Assembly (NCBI GenBank): GCA_051453625.1
Contig: JBOZIK010000001.1
Coordinates: forward strand, 172,728,297 to 172,792,296
Direction: 5' to 3'
Origin: Welwitschia mirabilis
Lineage: Eukaryota > Gnetophyta > Gnetopsida > Welwitschiales
Length of the DNA stretch: 64,000 nt
How positions within the stretch are numbered: position 1 is the stretch's first letter; every line of letters begins with the position of its first letter. Of the stretch, positions 48,286-59,000 are shown in pieces. The translations under genes and the position numbers were made by a program. The notes below the pieces were generated by a model. It had not been told where the DNA came from, made no database searches, and saw nothing but the letters and a program-made list of their open reading frames with translations.

Positions 48286-49050
48286 TGAACAAAGATGTCA
48301 AAAACCAGAATGATAAAGGAAATAATAAAACTAATAAAGAGTAAGAAAAAGTGCATAAAATAAAACTAATTTAAATAACTTGTAGAAGATGTGTAATGAG
48401 AGTAGCCATGACTCATAGTACCAATTGATAAGCCTATGGGAGATGGTTGAGCTAACATCATAATCAAAGATAAAGTATACATTGATGAAGTGGTCTATTA
48501 TGGTGTAGTGAGCCTACTAGACTAGAACCGGTGACACATGTACTAAAAAGATGCTTTAAGTCCTCACCATAATGAAGAAACATCCTATGGAGAGGAATAT
48601 CAAGGTGGCCCTAGTGAGACCTTAATCTACATGGAAGGTGATATAGGTATTTCTTTAGACTTCCCTACCTCTTCATCCTTTGATTGCTCTTCATCCTTTC
48701 ACTCCTCATTAACATCATCATTTATAGAATCCTCTACTAATTCCTCATCTGTGTTGTCTTTCTTGGATGCCTCTTTTGCATAGTCCTCTATAGGCTTCTA
48801 TTCTTGCTCCTTTAAATCCTTCTTCTCATCAATCTCTTAGCCTAAATATTCTAGTGGATGAGTAGGAGATGTTTTATTGAGTAGAAGGGAAAATGAGAAG
48901 TAGGTTGAAAAGTCTTTGGTGCATGTTTCAACCTCATTAACTCCTTAATAAGGTACATAATCCATTATTAAGATTTCTCCTACTCATATAACTAGGTATC
49001 AAGACAAGTAAGGAGATAAGAAGAAATAATAAAAGGTTTAAAAACAAGTA
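48286..49050 (-). mobile_element. Probable 3' end of copia element E
   Basis: Sequence downstream (minus sense) of the E RNase H domain. It has short acidic/basic open stretches near 48700-48860 but no recognised domain. The expected 3' LTR could not be delimited because no second copy lies in the window. Confidence 0.35.
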
Positions 49051-50600
49051 CTAATATTCAAATATTTGCAAAAAGAGGTAAATGATCTTGTGAAAAGGGT
49101 TTAATTAGAATGTTAGCTAATTAATGATTAGTAGGTATATATTCAAGCATGATATCTTTACTATTAATATGATTTCTAACAAAATAATAATGAATATCAA
49201 TATGTTTGGTTCTTGAGTGAAGCACAGGGTTCTCAGAGATATTTATGGCACTAGAATTATCATAGAAAATAGGTGTATTGAATTCACAAATATTAAGGTC
49301 TTATAAATCATGATGAATTCATATTACTTAAGCTATACAAGTATAAGTAGCCATATAATTAGATTTAATGATGTATAGAGATCCAATTAATTAAATATAA
49401 TTCTAAAAAGCAATAATTATTACTAATGCTTTTCCTATCATGCGTAGAACCACCCTAGTTGCATCATGAAAAGAAGATAAGTCTAATGTAATATCTCTAG
49501 AAAACTAAATATCATAGTTTAAGATTCCTTTTAGATACCTAATAATTTATTTAATAGTCCTAAAATAATATTTCTTTGGTTTGGATGAATATCTGATATA
49601 TAATCCTATCAAAAATATGATATCTAACATACTAGATGTCAAGTAAAGTATGCTACCAATTATGCTTCTATATAGTTTGATGTCCATATCCTTAGCATTC
49701 TCATTAATATTTATTTTATGATTGGTTTCCATTAGTGTAGATGCTTGTTTACAATACTAAATGTTTTTATAAGTTTACCTATAAATTTTTGTTGAGATAA
49801 AAATATACCATTCTCTTTTTGCTTAACCTATAATCCAAGGAACTTTTACAGCTTATTTTAAAATGATTAGTTATAAATTTAACAAGACATAGAGTTCATA
49901 GTTGTTCTAAATATAATGTCATCAACATAAATTTATAGAAGTAAGAAATTAGAATTGATCTTTATAATTTATAGAGTGTTATCTATTTTAATCTTGATGA
50001 AATCATAATCTAAGAGATAAGAGGTTAGTTCTTCATACATGGTCTTAGTACCTATTTAAGTTTATTTGATTTTTCAAGTTATAAACATGATGAGGATATC
50101 CTAGTTTTTTAAAACTATAGATTCTTTTATGAATATAACTTCATTTTATGTTTTATTCAAAAAATCATTTTTTACATTTATTTGATAAATTTTAAAGTCG
50201 TAAAATAAGATAGTAAATGAAAAATGTGAATATACTTCAATCTAACCATCAGTGCAAAGGTTTTTTAAAAATCAATTCCTTTCATTTGGGTGTGTTCTTG
50301 TGCTAGTAATATTGTCTTATTGCTTATCATTTAAGAGTTTTCTTTTAGCTTATTTTTAAAAGTTCATTTGATATGAATACTATTGTACTCACTTGGTCTA
50401 GGAATAAACTTCTATATATCACTCTTCTTGAATTGATTAAGTTCTTCTTGCATAGCATTGAGTCAACATTCATTTTTTTCAGCTTCTTTAAAAGATTTAT
50501 ATCCTAATGTGGAGATAAAATAAACATGTATAAAATAAACTTTTAATCTTTACTTTATTCAACACATCACTAATTACTAACTTTATGGATATATCCTTAT
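49051..50600 (-). pseudogene. Copia element E: reverse transcriptase and RNase H remnant
   Basis: The minus strand, 5' to 3', shows the RT opening with WLNAMQEELNQFKKSDI, then KFIPRP and WTFKNKLKEN (about 50480-50360). The RT catalytic YVDD is intact at 49918-49929. The RT/RNase H junction KLYRSIIGSILYLTSSMLDI follows, partly in the open frame 49547-49732. RNase H appears as YMATYTCIA, DNSSAINIS and HSRTKHIDIHYYF (49350-49180). The end reads EYIPTN and KPFSQD near 49100. These domains copy RNA to DNA and trim the hybrid in the retroelement particle. Stops are numerous. It is cut at 50600 by the LTR of B2, so E's integrase and gag are not here. Confidence 0.85.
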
Positions 50601-51165
50601 TGAAAAATATAAAATCAAGAAAGCATAAGAAATATTTTTTTCAAAATAAAATTTTATTTCTTAAAAATAATTCATCATATTAATTATAGTAAAGAGCTTA
50701 CTTATAAAGGAAAGCACACCATTAGGGTTTTACTCGATTCTTTACATATCCATAGATGTAGGACTATGGTGTAAGTATAAACCTTAGCAATTTCATACTT
50801 AATGTGGAAATATGCTATCTTCCAAGGAAAAACCAAAGCACTCAAGGAAAAATCTTAGAAATATGGATTGTAATAAAGCCTCTTTAAAGGAGTTATCATG
50901 TTAGAAAACTACTTCATTAAAGAAGTAGTTAATTTAATGCTACATATCTCATAGTAGATGGGGATTATTATATGCATTACATATCCCATAATGCTAAATA
51001 TGTTCTAAGCATCTGATAATACTATGTCATAACTACACTACACATATCATAGTACTAGGATCAAGAGTGACTACAATCAAAGACTTAAAAGTCAAATAAA
51101 ACCCACAACATGCAAAAAAGAATGAGTTAAAATTGATTCATTATAAATCTATTGTTGAATTAAAA
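50601..51165 (-). repeat. Element B2, 3' LTR
   Basis: The reverse complement matches 39745-40295 throughout: 'aaattaactacttctttaat', 'atttccacattaag' and 'ttataagtaagctctttact'. It starts at 50601 with tgaaaaat and ends approximately. It lies between E's RT and B2's own RT-start remnant. Confidence 0.7.
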
Positions 51166-51400
51166 GTGTTAAAACTTCTATTAACTAATTGTCTTTATTT
51201 GAGCATTATTTGTTGGTTCTGTGGTTGAATTATTAGTAGAGTAATAGCTTCACAGTATATTAGTTCTTTAATTTTATAAACCAACTCCCATATACCATTT
51301 TTTATAAATGCATAGTATTCTTATTTCATGGCTTAGATCCACTAATTGTGTAGAATAATGTCTTTTAAAGAGGTTTGTTTATCATTAAAGATGAAGTAAA
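51166..51400 (-). pseudogene. B2 start of RT joined to its 3' end (shared deletion)
   Basis: The minus strand reads SLKDIILHN, a stop, WI, a stop, AMK, a stop, then EYYAFIKNGIWELV near 51385-51290. It then passes within about 150 bp into the LTR. The B1 copy has the same junction (39470-39744), so the loss of most RT and RNase H predates both insertions. Confidence 0.7.
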
Positions 51401-52330
51401 GATCCTCATTATCATCATGAGATATGTATGAGCTATGCCTATTCTAGTTTTACCCTTCTTATCATAATGAACATCTTTAAGAGTATATTGTAATCAAGTA
51501 CTTCAATGTCATCTCTAGGTAGTATTAAATTCTTTGATTAAAAAAACTATTAAATTGCTATTAAAACCATGATTAAGCATACTTAAAGCAATAAATTGCT
51601 TAATTCTTATAGGTAAATCATTAATAATGATAATATTTTCTTCCTTAAATGTAGGACATTAAGAATATAATATGGTTACTAGGTTATAGAAAGAATGAAG
51701 TTTTAAAGGATTAAGATGAGAATCATAATTAGAATTCTTTAAAAAAAATGACATCAAAAAAAATAATGATCTTATTATGATCTTGAAGATGCACTCAATA
51801 ATCCTTCTAATTTGTTGGATTACCTAGAAAGATGCTAATGTGAGCATGTGCTTTAAATTTATCATGATGTTCATGTGAAATATGAATGTATCACTTGAAA
51901 TTAAAAACATAAAAATGATTTAACTTTTTCTTATCATATCCCTTTTCAGTATATGAATCAATGCAATTATTAAGATGCACAACTATATTTATTGTTTCCT
52001 CCTAAATATAAGTCTATTAACCACTAAAATACATTATGAAATAAGTTATGTCTATGATATTATGCTTAAATCATTTAGTAATGCAATCCTATTAAGGTAT
52101 CTTAGGATAGATCTTTAGTTGCTGAATTCTATTAGAGGCAAGAAAGTTCTTAAACTTGATAGATGTGTATTCACCATAATTACCTAAGCCAAAACTTTTC
52201 ATTTAATACTTGACTTACTTTTTAACTTTAGTTTTATGTTTCTTGAAAATATTGAAATTCTAATACTTGGTTTTGATAAAATACATCCAAGTCATTTGAT
52301 AATATTCATCACTAAAGAGAGAAAATAATA
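51401..52330 (-). pseudogene. B2 copia integrase core and C-terminal remnant
   Basis: The minus strand shows MTWMYFIKTKY (about 52290), then GEYTSIKFKNF near 52180 (the ..NGGEYTS.. block, better kept than in B1). Near 51930-51820 come HFYVFNFK, YIHISHEHHDKFKAHA and ISIFLGNPTN, matching the copia integrase tail (FG..CYVHIP, IFLGY). DNA aligns with 38540-39110 of B1. 51401-51800 is the hinge between integrase and RT and has no motif. Confidence 0.75.
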
Positions 52331-53930
52331 GAAGCCATGAAGAGTAGAAATAGAAATAGATCCAGATAAATCACTATGAATAAGTAGAAGCCTTTAATTG
52401 GCATTCCACTTACTTAGTATAAACTCTTAGTAAGTTGCTTTTCCATAATAAATAATTTATACTAATAAATGCCCTATATAATTAATGAAAGAATCAGTAT
52501 CCATTCTTATTTATTGTATTTATTACATGAGGATTAGTATGTCCTAGCCAAGATTACCATAGAAGTAAGAAAGAGATCTAATCCTAGAAAACTATGTAGG
52601 TAATTTCCTATGTTCTAATACAATCTAAATATAAATTCATTTTTAATTTATGTATTCTATCATAATTAATTATTGATTTTTATCATAAATATCCACTAAG
52701 TGATTCATCATGGAAATTGAATGATCTCCTTTTACTAGAGTGAAAGGTAATAAAAGATGCAACCTTGAAGAAGGAACATAGAGAACATGAGAAATAATCT
52801 ATAAAGAGAGGGATGTCAACTTAAGAGTAATTAAATCATAGCTTCCACTAGAACTAGAATTCTATTTATCAAAAAATACTAGACTCGGTGCTTTAATAAA
52901 GTTATTAAAATAATCAAGCTAATAATTCATATAACAAGTAGCACTTGTATTAAGAATTGATATCTCGAGGTATGTAGTCACTCATATCGATAAAGTCATA
53001 GTTGTCAAAAATTAAATTAGATTTAAAATTTTTAATGCTGTAAAGGGAGTTAGATTCTCTAATTACTATATTTTCCTTAGAGTATATTTGATATTTTACT
53101 AATAAATCCTATAGAAGTCTACATCATGATCTTATCTTTCACATTGTACGAATTGATATTTGTTTTTCATAGGATTGGAAGTATTTTGAACTTGCTTCTT
53201 ATTGGGATGAATATAATTAGGATTTTTTTTTTTTATGGAGCCTTATCTTTTTCATGATGTAATTCCTTACATGAATGAGATTTACTGATATACTATTTAT
53301 TTTGTCATAGAAGACCATAATAATGAGAAACTTTGAACATTACATTAGATAATGAAGAGATTTAAATGTTAAATTATACTTTTATAGAAATAAGATCCTT
53401 ATTAAGCATGTTAAGTTCATATTCTATTGTTTCCTACTTACATGAAGAGATATAATATAGCTCGGAAGAGATAAATCCTTCAAACAATAACGAATCAAAT
53501 TGATGTAATGAATGTAGATTTCATTCTTTGGATTTATATTAACAACCTTTACCTTAATATCTATCATGTGAGCTATAGTTGATGCATTTTGACTTTCTAA
53601 TAATGAAGATTATTCATGCTCATAATGAGGTTGATAAATTCTAAATCATTCTTTGCATAAAATGTATCTTGTAAAGTATAATAATTGGCATAACTCGACT
53701 TACCTCTATTAACTAATATTTTATGTAGAGTGACCATTATTTTTTACATTATCTCTATGAGCTTACTATCAATGGCTCCTTGTGCATCTTCTTCATTTTG
53801 ATTTTAAATAGGAACATGCACTTTATTAAAAAATCTCTATCAAATCTATAAATGCACATTATAAATCTGAAATATTCATTTCATTCCTTCTAACTTTAAT
53901 CATCATGTAAATTCATCCTAAGTTTGGTTA
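52331..53930 (-). pseudogene. B2 gag/protease region, highly decayed
   Basis: DNA alignment with B1 gag is visible near 53850-53600 (minus strand AQGAIDSKLIEIM-like frame, then YANYYTLQDTFYAK). No protease DSG motif or zinc knuckle could be recognised. The element stops at 53930, where the A2 LTR begins, so its 5' LTR and leader are missing. Confidence 0.5.
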
Positions 53931-55759
53931 TGATTCCTATATAGGATCCTAAACCTTGGGGGATGAATAGGACTTCTAAAAAATTTAAATAATTATTACT
54001 ACCAAAAGAAAATATGAATAAAAATATATAACAAAATAAAACCAAAAATTAGAAACGAAAAAAAATGCACAAGACAAGATTTATAGTTTTTTGGAACACA
54101 TCCTACTCCATTATTAGAAGACAGTCAATGATCAGGACTCTTCTAGATCTCTGTTGCATCACTCTGCATTAGGTTTTCAAGGCTAACCTTTAATATTATA
54201 AAGTGGACTTTTCTAAGTTAAGTTTCAACCTCTTCAAATAGACTTTTGTAGGCTAATTCTTAACCTTTATAAAATACAAATGGTGAGTAAGGGAATGAAG
54301 CCTCTATGTTCTAGACCACTCAATTAAAAGAACTAATAATGGAGCCTTATTACTTAAATTTAATATAAAGATAAGTATTCAGTGAGAGAAAAATGATAGT
54401 TTAAACATAAATCTATAGATCAAGAGTGCAATATTTCTTTTAAAAATGCATTTGAATGTTAAGATCTACGGTTTTTGAGTGTTGCCTCTTATTTATAGAT
54501 TTCCCCAAAATATAACTATTTGGATAGTTGAACATAAATATNNNNNNNNNNNNNNNNNNNNNNNNNNNNNNNNNNNNNNNNNNNNNNNNNNNNNNNNNNN
54601 NNNNNNNNNNNNNNNNNNNNNNNNNNNNNNNNNNNNNNNNNNNNNNNNNNNNNNNNNNNNNNNNNNNNNNNNNNNNNNNNNNNNNNNNNNNNNNNNNNNN
54701 NNNNNNNNNNNNNNNNNNNNNNNNNNNNNNNNNNNNNNNNNNNNNNNNNNNNNNNNNNNNNNNNNNNNNNNNNNNNNNNNNNNNNNNNNNNNNNNNNNNN
54801 NNNNNNNNNNNNNNNNNNNNNNNNNNNNNNNNNNNNNNNNNNNNNNNNNNNNNNNNNNNNNNNNNNNNNNNNNNNNNNNNNNNNNNNNNNNNNNNNNNNN
54901 NNNNNNNNNNNNNNNNNNNNNNNNNNNNNNNNNNNNNNNNNNNNNNNNNNNNNNNNNNNNNNNNNNNNNNNNNNNNNNNNNNNNNNNNNNNNNNNNNNNN
55001 NNNNNNNNNNNNNNNNNNNNNNNNNNNNNNNNNNNNNNNNNNNNNNNNNNNNNNNNNNNNNNNNNNNNNNNNNNNNNNNNNNNNNNNNNNNNNNNNNNNN
55101 NNNNNNNNNNNNNNNNNNNNNNNNNNNNNNNNNNNNNNNNNNNNNNNNNNNNNNNNNNNNNNNNNNNNNNNNNNNNNNNNNNNNNNNNNNNNNNNNNNNN
55201 NNNNNNNNNNNNNNNNNNNNNNNNNNNNNNNNNNNNNNNNNNNNNNNNNNNNNNNNNNNNNNNNNNNNNNNNNNNNNNNNNNNNNNNNNNNNNNNNNNNN
55301 NNNNNNNNNNNNNNNNNNNNNNNNNNNNNNNNNNNNNNNNNNNNNNNNNNNNNNNCATTCGGTTTAGGAATAATAGCTGTTAAGATAACAGGTCTAGCTA
55401 ACCCTATCTAAAATTTGGTCGACCACTTTCCTTCAAGTCCATCAACTCTACATGAGTCCAGTCAATTCCATGGGATATAGTACATATGGAAAATATTAAA
55501 AAATGAATCTTCAAGTCTAGTCGACCCCTTAAAAATCTAGTTGACCCCATATGAAATAGCCCAAAATGAGTATTTCCAAGTTTGGTAAGCTCCTACATTA
55601 AGTCCTTGGACAGAAACTCAAGTTACTTTAATTAGACATGTCCAAATCTTGCTATCTTTTGGATATAGATCTAGCAGTTTCTTACACCTATAAAATTACT
55701 TTTCATTCCATAAAGATCATATTAGTTTGACATCAATTGACAAAAATAAAATCTTAACA
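53931..55759 (-). repeat. Copia element A2, 3' LTR (contains gap)
   Basis: Starts near TGATTCCTATATAGG with 'aaaccttgggggatgaatagg', matching 'gaaccctagaggagggatga' at the start of the A1 LTR. It continues with the 'taggctaatt' block and ends 'atcttaaca' at 55759, beside a polypurine tract. The 814-N gap sits inside. By alignment to A1 only about 400-450 bp should be missing, so either the gap length is overestimated or this LTR carries an insertion. Confidence 0.75.
54542..55355. other. Assembly gap (814 N)
   Basis: Unsequenced stretch within the A2 LTR. The three long open frames across it are artefacts of the N run. Confidence 0.99.
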
Positions 55760-55785
55760 ATCTCTTCCTTTGACATTGATGGCAA
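55760..55785 (-). other. Polypurine tract region of A2
   Basis: The minus strand reads TGTCAAAGGAAGAGAT directly before the LTR start TGTTAAG. The upstream TTTGCCATCAA is also characteristic of Tork/SIRE-type copia 3' ends. Confidence 0.8.
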
Positions 55786-57140
55786 ACAAATAAGTGATTT
55801 CAAGATCAAATAAATATTTCATCTTATAAGCTCTTTCTAATAAGGCATATTAACATAATAAAAACTCCCCCTTTCATAAAGTCATATAAATAATATTAAG
55901 CAAAGGGTGTAAAATATATTTCTAAAACAAACCATTTTTAGTTCTTGCATATTTTTGAAAACATCCTATTTTCTCTCCCTTTAACATCAATGGTAAAGAA
56001 TAAAGAAAGAGAGACAAAGAACTACAAGCCTTAGATATGTGATGAGAACTATCATATTTTCTTCCCCTAAATTTATGTCATATATAAAAATAATAATCAT
56101 AATAGACTTTAAAACAAGTATGTAAATGAGATGATAAATTTCAATTTATAATTTTCGAAAGAAAACCAACTAATGCTATGTTCATGACTATAAGATTTAT
56201 GGATAGATATTTACAAAAGTTACCATCGAGAAAAAAATTTAATAATAAATTATTATAATTCTAAGAAGCATATCATATTAGAACAATTGAAGGTTTAAAA
56301 GAAATTGTAATAATCAATAATTAATTAAAATAATAACTTACTATTAAAGTTGAAATTTTCTTACATCAAAAAAATTCTAAATTCTTAGTTTTTATCCATA
56401 TGATCTTTTTAAACTTTTAGGTAGAGAATTATTTGGAAATAAGTTTAAATGATAAAAAAATCAATGTTTTCAAAATATATACTTTTTCTATAAGAACAAT
56501 TAGATTTTGAATGACGAAATTTGCAACAATAATAACAAGTGATATTTTTGGTAAAAGATGTTATACCTATAATACTTACCTCACTAGATGAAGTTTCTAT
56601 ACCATTTCCTTCAAATCCAATACCATTTTTGTCATGTGTAAGTTGTTCCAATCCAAGCATCTTTTCAAGTTTCTTTGATCCTTTTAAAAATCTAATTAAG
56701 AGTTATGAAGATTGACTTAACTTCTCCATGATACTTATGTTTTCTTCTTGAATATGTTTGTTTCTTTAATTTATGGCTTTATTATTCCTTTTCAATTCCT
56801 TAATGACACATTTTAGTTCATTGACTTTCACAACAAGCCTTTCACATTCATGATATAGTTCAAAACATGTGTCTTCAACATCCTCCACTTTTTCATATTT
56901 ACTCATGTCCAAATCATCATGCTAAAAGAGTTTTAATGATTAAGTAATAGGATTTACAAGTGTCATAAATGATAATATCCCATGTTCTTTAGGTTCTTCA
57001 TGTAAGCTTTCTTCCTTTTGAAGATTACCTTGTAGGTCATCTAGAGGCATCTTATTGAGATCTTTACTTTTTTTAATTGTAGTTACCTTTAGTTTAAATC
57101 TCTTAGAAAGAAATCTTAAGATCTTCCTTACTATCTTGAC
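55786..57140 (-). pseudogene. A2 gag remnant with zinc knuckle, split by A1
   Basis: The minus strand begins at the A1 insertion point with VKIVRKILRFLSKRFK (57139-57090), then MPLDDLQGNLQ near 57050. This is the end of the copia gag (UBN2) domain, usually VxKILRSLPKRF and LxELxGxLQ. A coiled-coil stretch (YEKVEDVEDTCFELYHECER) follows near 56900-56830. A zinc knuckle CX2CX4HX4C with all four metal ligands intact is encoded at 56496-56537. Gag packages the RNA in the retroelement particle. From the knuckle to the polypurine tract is only ~0.7 kb without pol motifs, so A2 lacks protease, integrase and RT. The N-terminal half of gag should lie beyond the right edge of the window. Confidence 0.8.
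57136..57140. repeat. Presumed left target duplication of A1
   Basis: The five bases TTGAC precede the A1 LTR. The partner copy would lie about 130-150 bp beyond the window end, so it is a prediction only. Confidence 0.4.
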
Positions 57141-58460
57141 TGATAGAATCAAGAACCCTAGAGGAGGGATGAATAGGTTCTTTTAAAAATTAAGCACAAA
57201 ACTAGAAATAAATCTATCTAGAAACACAACTTGCATATGAAAAGAACCAAATCAAGAATGTGCATAAAATAATGGGAATCAAAAATAAAAATGAATAAAC
57301 TACCAATTTTAATACACACTAGATTTATAGTGGTTCAGTAACTCCCCTATTTCACTCTTGATGATTAGCTTCTTTCAAGCTCGATCTCAAATCTTTGTTA
57401 CTTCATAGGTTTTCTAGGTTTACCTGTAACCCTTACAAGTAAACTTTTATAGGCTAAGTCTCAACCTTTACAATCAAACTTTTAGAGGACAAGTCTCAAC
57501 CTATTATAAGAAAATAGTGATGTGATGATGCCTTAATCACAAAAATATCACATGTTTCATTGGAGTATAATGAATGGAGCTCTTCTCTAGTAGATCACAA
57601 AAATGAAGCTCTCTATATCTTATTTTGAATGAAGCTCTTATGACAATAGTAGATCTCCTCAAATCAGATGTTAAGTAGCAAATATAGACTAATGAGAAAT
57701 CACTACTTGATCCTTTAGGTTAAAAAGAATTTCTCCAAATGTAATGGGTTCCACGTAAATCCAAAAATCCAAAATATTTTTTTTATCTTCTATGCCTTAG
57801 GTATTTATAATGGAGGACTAATAGGATTTATTACAAATGAATTGCACCTCCAACGGCTATAAACAACTAGAAAATGGCTAAAAACAGATACATAATGTTT
57901 AGAAATTTTTCTCTTCATGCCATCTAGTTGATCCCATAAAAATCCAGTCAACCCCATGTGGTGTCATGAGTTACATAGGTTGCCTAAGGAAAAAATTTGG
58001 TTGCCCTAGGTTTTTATGTCTCCATATCCAGTCGACCTCATTTGGGTTCGATTAACCCCTTGCCTCTTGGTCTGGGACTAGTGTTTTTTAGTTTTTTAAG
58101 TCTAGTCAACTCCATTTAGATCTATTTAATCCCTTGCCTCTTGGTCTAGGACTATTATCTATTAAATACTCAAATCTGGCTAACCTTATAATAATCCAAT
58201 TGACCCCTTTCCATTTAATTTAGGGATACTAACTTCCAGTTGATAGGTTCTTTTTCATTTGATAGTATCCAGGTGTGGTTGACTCCTTTATGATTTAGTT
58301 GACCCCACTAGAGGATAACTCATCTAAGTAGGTTTCTGGTGCATATTTTAATCTAAATCTTTTAACCTATAAAAACTCAATCTTGTCTACACAAAAGATA
58401 CAAGATTTTCACTACATAAGAGATATTAGTTTGACATTAATTGGCAAATATAATCTAATA
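57141..58460 (-). repeat. Copia element A1, 3' LTR (1320 bp)
   Basis: On the plus strand it runs from TGATAGAATC with 'aagaaccctagaggagg' to 'taatctaata' (a decayed ..aaca). It is a direct repeat of 62821-64000; alignment is easy throughout, e.g. 'aaaatcaagaatgtgcataa', 'actcccctatttcactctt', 'tagatctcctcaaatcagatg' and the gtcgac-rich block. On the minus strand it follows a polypurine tract. Confidence 0.9.
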
Positions 58461-58485
58461 ATCTCCCTCTTTAACATTAATGGCA
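58461..58485 (-). other. Polypurine tract region of A1
   Basis: The minus strand reads CATTAATGTTAAAGAGGGAGAT directly before the LTR start TATTAG (originally TGTTAG). It is the counterpart of the A2 tract. Confidence 0.8.
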
Positions 58486-59000
58486 AATAAATAAGTGATT
58501 TTAAAATTTAATAAATTTAAGATCTTTCACAGAACAATTTTAAAACATAAAAACTAATAACAACTCCCCCTTATTCAAAGCCATATGAACAATATTAAGC
58601 AAAAAGAGATGTATTAAAAAAATTTCATGTTTGAAAGCACATTTTATTTTCTTCCCTTTTAACATCAATGGCAAAGAAAATATAATCTAAAATATTTGTC
58701 TAGAAATATGAAATTTTTGATCCCCTTAACATTATTCCATATGAGAAATAAAAGAATTATGGTAAAGGTGAAAAGTAAATATGTAAATAAAATAATACTT
58801 TCCAATTCATATAAGCAATATTTAAGATGATAACACAAAAATATCATAAATAAATTTATACAAATATTATCAATAGGTCAAAATAGAGATGAAAAAGTTA
58901 AATTATAATATTTTATTATATTACTGTAATAGCTACAAAACTTTTAAGAGTTCAGGTGACTGAGTAAACAACTAGTTAACTGACCCATTATGATCAGCCG
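58486..59000 (-). other. A1 3' untranslated stretch
   Basis: Between RNase H and the polypurine tract; no domain. A second 'ccttttaacatcaatggcaaagaaaa' near 58655-58680 echoes the polypurine-tract region and may be a local duplication. The frame 58665-58847 (-) is chance. Confidence 0.4.

Noticed and set aside
54479-55411. Three overlapping long open frames on both strands
   Set aside because: They exist only because N contains no stop codons; the flanks are LTR.
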